Below, in pieces: positions 6,405-15,100 of a stretch of DNA of 64,000 nucleotides (position 1 is its first letter; every line of letters begins with the position of its first letter). Source of the DNA: Myxococcales bacterium (GTDB lineage Bacteria > Myxococcota_A > Polyangia > GCA-2747355); contig JAGQIK010000559.1 of the NCBI GenBank assembly GCA_020431405.1, positions 1 to 64,000 on the forward strand. The letters are read 5' to 3'. A model generated the notes under the pieces. That model was given only the letters and a program-made list of their open reading frames with translations. It made no database searches and was not told where the DNA came from. Both the position numbers and the translations under genes were made by a program.

Positions 6405-9095
6405 TCACGGAGGCAACGAAACAAATCGTATGAACCCAGAAGAGTACTGCCAAACACTCGGCTGTTCACGCCACGGCAGTGTGAAGCGACCATCCATCCC
6501 CGCTTTACGAACGGACTCCAGCCAGTCTCCACACTGAGAAGCGGTGTAGCCGAGGGCTTGCATAGCGTCACTGATCAGCTGGTACTCGTTAGGTAGGTTG
6601 GTTGCGAAGGTAAGCGGGTCATCTGAGCCTATGCAGATACGCACCGGAACGAGATCAGCGGCGGGGGTGGGTGGCTGTAGTCGCCACAATGGATGGTCCC
6701 TGAGCTGGCCGAGGTGTCCAATCAGGAGATTGGATGTGGGGTTCACTTCAACGATGAGGCCGAGCCGAGCCACTCGTTCTCGAAGGTACCTACTTAAGAT
6801 CGAGAGCGCTGCACCGTCACCCTCCGCGTCAACCCATTCGATAGCCTGCCCTCGCCTATACACCTGCTTGTTCGTCAGGTATTGGCCGAGTATCCATGAT
6901 CGCTCTCTCATCGGGGCCGACGAACCGCCCGAGTCGCCTTGCCCCGGTGGCTGATCGCCGGGAAATCCGGCCCGACGCAGCATGGCATCGTCATGCAGGT
7001 CTCTGACTAGGCAGTCGACCGCCCAGGGTGACAGCTCACGCTGAAATACCTGCTTGGCCATCCGCCGGATCTCGCGCTCGAGTAGCAGGTCGCGGCCAGT
7101 CGCCACTCGCCCGATGCTATTGAGCCGCCACTCCCATGTCAGATCGAGCAGGCGTTCTTCCCTCGTGAGGGCAAGTCGCCCCGATTGGATGCTCCACTTC
7201 GCGGGGTCTACGCCGAGGGCCAGACCATGGCCGAGACGATCCCCGTGTTCCAGGGGCAGAAACTGAATCGCCTCGTCAATGCGTCGAAGCCCTCCTTGGA
7301 GGTGAATGAAGTCTTCGCCAACATGGATCGTTCGGCGGCACCGCGGCGGACGAGAACGAACGTAGGGATCCCGCACCGCCAAGAGCTCGCCCACTGCTTC
7401 GCTAACTCTGATGAAATACCGAAATAGGGGCGCAAGAACCCAGTTCGGGGTGCCCAGCTCATCGGTGCAAGCGTCGATTCCCCGCACTAGTCGTAGCAGG
7501 TGGGGATGAGACTCGAGAAGGTCGGCCAACGCCATGATTTGCGAACGCCGAGAATCATAGTACGAGCCAAAGCGGTAGCCGAATCCGTTAGTCGTACCGT
7601 AGGGCTCCGGGTCTGCATGGCAGCCGCGGCCATGGGCGTTGGGCTGTCCACGGTCCGCATCCACTCCACGAGACTTGGTCAGATGAAGCACAAGGCCAAC
7701 CTCAAGGCCGGCGCTGGTTTCGTCCGCGCCGTTTAGGCCACGCGCCGCTTCGAACAGCCCAGCAAAGTCCCGACGCATGTGATCCGTATCGTCCGGTGCG
7801 GTTCGAACCTCCAAGGACCGTAAGCCCCGACTCCTGCCGCAAACTGCAGCCGCTGCCTCTACCTTGACCTTCATAGACGACACAAGCTTCTTGGCAGGGC
7901 TCATGCGACTGTAGAACCGGATGAACCACAGCAGCCCAGGGGTCATTGGCCGCTGCACCAAATGGCGGTAGAACAGCCCCTGCACGCGAATGAGCTGATA
8001 GAACAGCGCCTGGAAGGCGAGGTCGTTCGGATGCTGTTCGACATGGCGCATGGCACAGACGATCAGTAGGCGGTCTGGCGTTTCGAGCCGACCGCCGCCG
8101 AACCACCGCGCGATCGGATCATGCGAATGCAGTTCTGCGTAGCACTGAGGTGCGTCGGGTCTTGACGCGTTGATGGGACAGAACTCGCGTAGTAGCCCCT
8201 GCAACGCCGCGTGGACTGCTGAACTGCGTGCTCCAGCACCGAGTTGTCCTCTGGCCACCGCACTCCAGACCTCGCGTCGAGCCACGAGAGACTGCGTCGG
8301 GGGCAGCCCGGCGAGTCCGACGTGGAGCAACCACCAGTGGAAGGTCGTCCGCCCTCCATCTGCTAGAAACACCGCGAGCCACTGACGCACTACCGCAATG
8401 CGCAGCATCCATGGAAGCAGATCGTCTCCATGATCAAGTTCTGCACCTGGGCTAGAAAACCCGGCGTGTCGTGCCTCCGAAACGGACACCAGCGCCGACA
8501 CCCACAAGTCTTCAAACCGGAGACCGGCGCCAACATGCAGGTGCGGCTCCGCGAATCCGTGGTCCGCCAGCATTCGATCCAACGATGGAGTCAACACGTC
8601 AACGTGCAACGGCTTGTCGGGATGGACGGCAAGCAGAAGGTGTGGAGGCAAAGCGAAGCTGAGCCATCGGAGAAAACGCCGCGAGCGAGCCCCCGGCACG
8701 TCACTGTGACGAACAGCTTCCATACTTTCATCCTGCAGATCTGGGGCGCGGGGCGAAGCCACAGAACCTGATGCGACAAACAGGCGGCGCGCCAACGCAC
8801 GCAGGTATGCCGCAATGGAGACCGAAGCGCCTTGCTCCGGAAACCATAACCAGTCGCGAATCGCAACTGTTTCGTCAACGGAGAAGGCAGGAAAGGCGGT
8901 TAACAGCTTGCCTTCCGCCGCTCGCCACAACTTGCGCGTACGCACGCCCGACGGAGTCGAGGCAGCGCCAGGGTGCCAGCAGGGATCCAGGGAGAGCGGT
9001 GCAAGGCGAAGGGCAGCCGCGGACGCTACGGGCCACGCTGCCATTTCAGCGATCAAGTGGTCGGAAGGGATGGGTGCGGTGCGAACACCGGACAT
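6405..9095 (-). CDS. rdrB: RADAR adenosine deaminase RdrB
   Basis: About 896 residues from ATG 9095 (a GTG at 9110 in frame is an alternative and would overlap rdrA by 13 bases). The adenosine-deaminase signatures are all present in a protein far larger than housekeeping deaminases: HLHVG (metal HxH, near residue 187), TIHVGEDF (catalytic His and Glu, near 592), DRLGHG (near 620), EVNPTSN, and IGSDDP (metal and catalytic Asp, near 835). Large insertions between the motifs and pairing with an RdrA-type ATPase identify RdrB of the RADAR antiphage system. In that system RdrB assembles into a large shell and deaminates adenosine nucleotides or RNA on infection, halting growth. Order rdrA then rdrB, with overlapping or near-overlapping ends, is as expected for one operon. 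Confidence 0.92.
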   Translation of the reverse strand: MSGVRTAPIPSDHLIAEMAAWPVASAAALRLAPLSLDPCWHPGAASTPSGVRTRKLWRAAEGKLLTAFPAFSVDETVAIRDWLWFPEQGASVSIAAYLRALARRLFVASGSVASPRAPDLQDESMEAVRHSDVPGARSRRFLRWLSFALPPHLLLAVHPDKPLHVDVLTPSLDRMLADHGFAEPHLHVGAGLRFEDLWVSALVSVSEARHAGFSSPGAELDHGDDLLPWMLRIAVVRQWLAVFLADGGRTTFHWWLLHVGLAGLPPTQSLVARREVWSAVARGQLGAGARSSAVHAALQGLLREFCPINASRPDAPQCYAELHSHDPIARWFGGGRLETPDRLLIVCAMRHVEQHPNDLAFQALFYQLIRVQGLFYRHLVQRPMTPGLLWFIRFYSRMSPAKKLVSSMKVKVEAAAAVCGRSRGLRSLEVRTAPDDTDHMRRDFAGLFEAARGLNGADETSAGLEVGLVLHLTKSRGVDADRGQPNAHGRGCHADPEPYGTTNGFGYRFGSYYDSRRSQIMALADLLESHPHLLRLVRGIDACTDELGTPNWVLAPLFRYFIRVSEAVGELLAVRDPYVRSRPPRCRRTIHVGEDFIHLQGGLRRIDEAIQFLPLEHGDRLGHGLALGVDPAKWSIQSGRLALTREERLLDLTWEWRLNSIGRVATGRDLLLEREIRRMAKQVFQRELSPWAVDCLVRDLHDDAMLRRAGFPGDQPPGQGDSGGSSAPMRERSWILGQYLTNKQVYRRGQAIEWVDAEGDGAALSILSRYLRERVARLGLIVEVNPTSNLLIGHLGQLRDHPLWRLQPPTPAADLVPVRICIGSDDPLTFATNLPNEYQLISDAMQALGYTASQCGDWLESVRKAGMDGRFTLPWREQPSVWQYSSGFIRFVSLPP

Positions 9096-9097
9096 GA

Positions 9098-11836
9098 TCA
9101 GGCGTCCCACTGCGGGTCGACGACTCCGCAGAGGATACGATTGATGGGGTGGAGCCAGAGCGCCACGCTTAGTTGGCCACTCTCATCTGGGCTCTCGAGT
9201 CGGTCCCTGCATTCGCGGAGCCAGTGTAGGATCTCGTGCCGGCGGTGCTCTGGAAGCGGCAGCGGTTGTTCTTCACGGGCTGCGTCAGCGAGTCTGAACT
9301 GCGAAAATTGCAGGTGGCGCAAGAGTTCCTCGATGTACTCAGGACCAATCCAAGGAGCCCTCAGTCCTTCCAACACACGCGCCATAGAGCATGTCTCAGG
9401 CGTCAGGTTTGGTGGGACGTCAGGCATGGCGAAGATGCTCCTGCCGCCGTAGTGCATCAGGCCCGCCACTCGCTCGAGACACTCGGCTGCCGTGTCGGAC
9501 GCTTGGGGAAAGATGCAGAGGCGGGCAAGAGGGTTAGCGTCCGCTCCTAGGCTATCGCGACGACGGTCCATGATCTCACTCTTGTGAGCTCTCCACCACC
9601 GAATCAGGCCGGCGCAACGCTTGAGCTCGGCGGGGACAGTGAAGCGAGGGATACGCCCTAGCCATGAGGTTATTGGCGAGTGATCGCTGCTCTCGCCGGC
9701 TTCGCCCATCGGAATCCCGCACTCGGGCGCGAGCAGAACCGCAGCGTTGAGCAGGGCCTCGTGCTGTTCCTGGGAACGCGTGTTGCCATCGGTGGCCAAG
9801 TCGTCCAGCGCGTCGAGCACCCTTGCTCGCTGCTCGACAACGGACAGACCACGAAACTCCGGACCGACGTCAAACGGCACTTTGGGACGTATTCCCACAG
9901 AAAGAGACGCTGCAATCCAAGCAAGCGCGAGGCGCTCGGTGGAGTTTTGCTCGAGCGTCGAGTCGTCGAGTACATGCCGCGATGCTTCGCTGACCGACGC
10001 GGAAAACCGATCCCGTTCAAAGAAGGTCCTGAAGGGGGGCGTTGGCCACCTGGCACTCGTTGATGGCCAAGATACGACGGCTGGCTGGCGAGGCTGCAGC
10101 TTGGCGAGTGATCGCCCTAGAAGGCCGCCAAGGTGTGCCGTCTGGACTGCGTCGTGCAGCAGCATTAGCCAACTGCCCGTCAGGTGTGACAGCGTGTGTT
10201 CCGCACCGTCATGTTGAAGCACGATCACTGTGCTGCCTGGCACCTCGAACCGCACTTGGATGCCATCAATGAGCTTCCAATCACGAAACGCGCCGCGGTA
10301 GCCGAGTGTTCGCCGAGGTTGATAGGGCTGCGGATCGAGCAGAACGCCACCGTCAGGCTGCGGGAGGACAGTGCGAAGCAGCTGCTGGCGAAGCGTCTCA
10401 TCGAGACGAGGGTCCCCGAGAAGCTCAGATCGGTACGCCTCGGCGATGAGATGTCTCAGGCGCCGTCGGGCGGTCTGCCCCTCGTCGTTGTCTCTGATGA
10501 AGTTCTTGTGCCTGTTGAGAAGGTGCCACAGATCGACGATTTTGCGGATAGGCGCGCAAAGAACCTGCTTCGCCTCGTAAGGCAGCAGCTGAACTGATAC
10601 CCGTCCCTCATAACTGCTCGCGAGGACGAGAAGGTCGGCCAGTGAGGCCGCTTCACTCCAAGCTGACTCCTCGCTGAAGAAGGTTGTTTGAAGTAGACTC
10701 AGCAAGGTCGGGACTGAATCGGGCGCATTAGCCATGGCTGAGCTGGGTGATTGGGGCCTGTACGCCAGTGCCTCCTGGGCGTCCGTGACGGCGACATGCA
10801 CTCGCTGCGCCGGCGGGATCAGCTTGCGCATGGCATTGATGGCTGTATCGCTGACCAGCCCCTCGACTGGCTTGCGGAGTACAGACAGCGCCTCACCCCC
10901 GCGAAGTAGGTCGTTCACTCGTCCCAGATGCTCGGCTTGCAGCACGAGTGACAGATACGAGTTGTCTCCGGCGACGAGCGTGAACAGCCGTGGTGTGGTG
11001 ATCATGCGGAGCAGTCTCAGCACTGCTGGACCACGCTCTGGATTGAGATCAACGTCGTCCACGGGCAACACGAACAGGGGGTTTCGATAGCTACCACTTC
11101 GTTGCAGGTGGCGCGCGATGCCGTCGAGAACACTTCCGAGTCGTCGACCCAAGAGTAGGCGCTTGCGCTCAGCACGAATCGCCGACTCAGCGTACTGGTG
11201 GGGCTCCTGCTTCCCAGCGGCTGACGCCGCGATGCTGTCCCAGGCGAAGACGGTGTCATGCAGTAGGCTGCGCAAGCGGTCCATTACATCATCGGTAGGA
11301 AGTCCGGGCGGATGCTGATACTCGCCTGCAGAGCGATCGTGATCGGATTCCGGCAGTGGTCGCAGAAGCTCTTCGAGACGTACCATCAAAGCGGCAAGCA
11401 GACTTGTGGGATCGGCTAGCGGCTCCATGTCTAGTGTTTCAAGCCACACGATGCGCGGACGGGGCTTGTTGAGCGCGTGCAGCTGCTCCCTCATGTTGTC
11501 CCGCTGCTCGCTCTGTTCGTCCGGCACATCGTCTAGAAAGGACTCTGCCTGATGGCTCCACTCCGAACGCGTGAGCAGCATCAGAGTCAGCATCAGGCTC
11601 GTCTTCCCGGTGCCGCGCTCCCCTGAAAGCAAGGCTGTCCGAGCTATTCGCTCGAGCTCCAGTCCGCCGGACGGCAGTGCGTCAGCGCTCTCCGTCCCCA
11701 GGTCCGGCAGGACATCTACGCACTGGCGAAGAATCCGTACGGTCGCTTGGAGGGCCTGGCGTTGGCTGTTGCTCAGGTCTCTGAACTTGAATGGAACTGC
11801 CTCAGTCCGAACGTGCATTTCCCCCGCTCCGCTCAT
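9098..11836 (-). CDS. rdrA: RADAR ATPase RdrA
   Basis: 912 residues from ATG 11836, chosen because GAGGCGGAA lies directly upstream; the frame is open to 11914 but without a better site. Walker A is LLSGERGTGKTSLML (residues about 70-84). A conserved PRIVWLETLDMEPL segment (about 126-139) and Walker B LFVLPVDDVDLNP (about 254-266) follow. The long C-terminal half is helical. Size, motifs and the immediately downstream giant deaminase identify RdrA, the AAA+-type ring ATPase of RADAR that partners RdrB. It sits divergently from the large helicase operon starting at 12181, with 344 bases between. No membrane-protein accessory (such as the SLATT or Csx27-like partner seen in some RADAR loci) is present. 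Confidence 0.9.
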   Translation of the reverse strand: MSGAGEMHVRTEAVPFKFRDLSNSQRQALQATVRILRQCVDVLPDLGTESADALPSGGLELERIARTALLSGERGTGKTSLMLTLMLLTRSEWSHQAESFLDDVPDEQSEQRDNMREQLHALNKPRPRIVWLETLDMEPLADPTSLLAALMVRLEELLRPLPESDHDRSAGEYQHPPGLPTDDVMDRLRSLLHDTVFAWDSIAASAAGKQEPHQYAESAIRAERKRLLLGRRLGSVLDGIARHLQRSGSYRNPLFVLPVDDVDLNPERGPAVLRLLRMITTPRLFTLVAGDNSYLSLVLQAEHLGRVNDLLRGGEALSVLRKPVEGLVSDTAINAMRKLIPPAQRVHVAVTDAQEALAYRPQSPSSAMANAPDSVPTLLSLLQTTFFSEESAWSEAASLADLLVLASSYEGRVSVQLLPYEAKQVLCAPIRKIVDLWHLLNRHKNFIRDNDEGQTARRRLRHLIAEAYRSELLGDPRLDETLRQQLLRTVLPQPDGGVLLDPQPYQPRRTLGYRGAFRDWKLIDGIQVRFEVPGSTVIVLQHDGAEHTLSHLTGSWLMLLHDAVQTAHLGGLLGRSLAKLQPRQPAVVSWPSTSARWPTPPFRTFFERDRFSASVSEASRHVLDDSTLEQNSTERLALAWIAASLSVGIRPKVPFDVGPEFRGLSVVEQRARVLDALDDLATDGNTRSQEQHEALLNAAVLLAPECGIPMGEAGESSDHSPITSWLGRIPRFTVPAELKRCAGLIRWWRAHKSEIMDRRRDSLGADANPLARLCIFPQASDTAAECLERVAGLMHYGGRSIFAMPDVPPNLTPETCSMARVLEGLRAPWIGPEYIEELLRHLQFSQFRLADAAREEQPLPLPEHRRHEILHWLRECRDRLESPDESGQLSVALWLHPINRILCGVVDPQWDA

Positions 11837-12180
11837 TTCCGCCTCTCCCTGTCTCCTACGACGATACCAGCGATCGTCGCACGGCGACTCCTCGTCGCAT
11901 GCGATGAGTGGCAACAGGCAGCAGGCCAGTCATCCGCATTCGCCGGTGATCGCAACTCGCCAGTTGATCTGCATCTACGCCACCTTAGACTGTACGCCTT
12001 GGAAATATCTTCCGTTTTTGAGACCCTCGATCGCATCGGCTCCTCGGCGGCACTGATAGGGCACGGTGGGGTGGGAGCCACCGCGCGGCCTTCCTGACTC
12101 CCTCAAGTCTCGTTCCGACCAATCGCTTTGGCGGGAATGGCCGCATTGGGACCGCTGGCATCAGCGCCAGGGAGGCTCAG
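11837..12180. promoter_or_regulatory. Divergent intergenic region, RADAR and helicase operons
   Basis: 344 bases between the rdrA start (minus) and the helicase start (plus); it should carry both promoters. The middle is less GC-rich (ttggaaatatcttccgttttt, about 11999-12020). An inverted repeat cggtgg/ccaccg occurs near 12063-12083. The right end carries GGGAGG six bases before the GTG at 12181. I cannot assign -10 or -35 boxes with confidence. Confidence 0.45.
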
Positions 12181-15100
12181 GTGGACGTCTTTGATCTGCG
12201 CAACCACGTAGTCCGCGACTACGCGGACTACGTCCGCAGTTTCCTCACGATCCGCGACCAGCGTATCGCGGAGCTCGTACAGCGCGAGATGCAGGACGGC
12301 TTCCTTTGGCCCGACCCCCTCGTCCAACTCAACCCCACATTTGAGCCCGGTCCCACGCTCGATGCGCTGATCGCTGACGGCGTGCTGCATCAGGAGTGCG
12401 CCCGGATCTTCTGCCGCAAACCGGCACGCGACACCAACGAGGGGCCTCTACGCTTTCACAAGCATCAGGTCGAAGGCATCGAGGCGGCCCGCAGGGGCAA
12501 GAACTACGTGCTCACGACCGGAACCGGGTCGGGCAAGAGCCTTTCGTACATCGTGCCGATCGTCGACCACGTACTGCGCCGTGGCACCGGGCGCGGTACG
12601 CAGGCGATCATCGTCTACCCGATGAACGCGTTGGCGAACAGCCAGCTCGGCGAGCTCCGCAAGTTCCTTCAGCACGGCTATCCTCAGGGGCGACCGCCCG
12701 TCACCTTCGAACGCTACACTGGTCAGGAGTCCAGCGATGAGCGGCAGCGGATCATCGCCAACCCGCCAGACATCATCCTGACCAACTACGTGATGCTTGA
12801 GCTGGTGCTGACACGGCACGGAAGCGGCGAGCAGAAGCTGGTTAGGGCCGCTGAGGGTCTGCGATTCCTCGTTCTGGACGAGCTGCACACCTATCGCGGT
12901 CGCCAAGGCGCTGACGTAGCAATGCTCTGCCGCCGCGTGCGCGAGGCGTGCAACGCCCACGACCTGCTGCACGTGGGCACGTCGGCAACGCTATCGAGCG
13001 GCGGCACTTGGCAGGAGCAGCAAGCGGAAGTCGCCGACGTTGCGTCGCGGCTGTTCGGTGCCACGGTCGAGCCCGACGCCGTGATCGGCGAGACTCTGCG
13101 CCGAGTGACCGAGCCTTCCAACGGTGGCGACGCTGCGTTCGTCGACAGCCTGAAGACTCGTATTGCCGACGACACTCCGCCTGCAACAGACACCGACGCC
13201 TTTCTGACGGACCCGCTCTCGCGTTGGATTGAAGGAACGCTGGGGCTGCAAGCCGAGCCAGAGTCCGGTCGCCTCACGCGCTGCCGCCCGCGGTCGCTCA
13301 CAGGAGAGGGTGGCGCCGGCGCCGAGCTCGCCAAGCTAACAGGCCTTAGCCCGGATCGATGCGAGCGCATCGTGCGCGAGGCACTGCTCGCTGGCTACCG
13401 CTGCAAGGATGCGCACGGCTGGCCGGTGTTCGCGTTCCGCCTCCACCAATTCGTGTCGAAGGGTGAGTCGGTTTATACGACGCTGGAAGATGAAGACGTC
13501 CGACATGTCACGCTGCAGGCGCAGCAGTACTCGCCGGGATCCGATCGGCAAAAGCTGCTACTGCCGGTGGCCTTCTGTCGCGAATGCGGCCAGGAGTACT
13601 ACCTCGTGCGGCGCGGGCAGGACTCGGAAGGGCGTTACCGTTATCTGCCGCGAGATCTGGGTGAACGTGTCGCCGATGACGACGGCGACCCCGGATTCCT
13701 CTACATCAACACGGCCGATCCCTGGCCGAAGGAGGCCGAGGATGTGATGCAGCGGCTGCCGGACGACTGGATCGAGGTCCGTAGTGGAGCCGAGCGCGTT
13801 AGGGACGCGCGACGCAAGCGACTCCCCCGCGAGGTCTTCGTCTCGCCCGACGGTATCGAGGGCGCTGGCACACTCCGAGCCCACTACATGAGGGCGCCCT
13901 TCATCTTCTGTCCGCATTGCCGCGTGGCATACAGCGCGCACCAGCGCTCAGACTTCGGCAAGCTGGCAACGCTGGGCTCAGAGGGACGAAGCACAGCAAC
14001 CACAATCCTCACCCTGTCGACGATCAGGGAGCTCCGCGGCAATCCTCACCTCGACCGAGAGGCGCAAAAGCTCCTCAGCTTCACCGATAACCGTCAGGAT
14101 GCCTCGCTGCAGGCTGGCCACTTCAACGACTTCGTGGAGATCGGGTTGCTTCGCTCCGCGCTCCACCGCGCCGTTGCGAATGCCGGCGATGAGGGCCTGC
14201 GACACGATACGCTGCCCTTGCGGGTCTTTGACGCGCTGGATCTGCCCCTTCGTCTCTACGCTGCTAATCCCGAGGTCGAATACCTTCAACTCGAGGAGAC
14301 GCAGCGCGCTCTTCGGCGTGTCATCTCATACTACCTTTATCGCGATCTGCAGCGCGGATGGCGAGTTACCCAGCCGAACCTCGAGCAATGCGGGCTGCTG
14401 AGGATCGACTACTTGTCGCTTGATGCCGTGTCCGACGACGACGGCAAGTGGTCCGAGTTTCACCCCGCGTTGGTCACCGCCTCGGCAGCCGATCGGCAGA
14501 AGGTCCTGCGCGTGATGCTCGACTTCATGCGCCGCGAGCTAGCGATCCGCGTCAGCTGCCTGCAGCACACCGAGCAGGAGGGCATCTTGCAGGCGTCAGC
14601 GCAGTATCTGATGCCGCCGTGGGCTCTCGACCCACAGGAGCAGATGGAGCGAGGGCGTCTCCTCTATCCGTGCTCGAGCGGTGCGATTCAAACTCGCGAG
14701 CAGGCCGTGTTCCTTTCGCCGCGAGGCGGCTTCGGCCTCTACCTCAAACGTCGCACCACGCTCCCAGACTACGGTGTTCAGCTCAAGACCGATGACATCG
14801 AGCAGATCATCAACCAGCTTCTAGATGTGCTGACGCTCGCCGGGATCACGCACCGCTTTGCACCGCGCAGAGATGAGAATGTCGCCGGCTACAAGCTGAA
14901 CGCATCGGCGATGGTCTGGAAGGTCGGCGACGGGCAGTCGGGCTTCCGCGATCCCATCCGCGTCCCCCATGCACCAGAGGAAGGCCATCGCGCCAATCCC
15001 TTCTTCGTCGGTTTCTACGGCGCTAGTGCGAGCGACCTCCAAGAGCTTCTCGCCCGCGAGCACACGGCCCAGGTTCTCGCCGAGACACGGCAAGAGCGAG

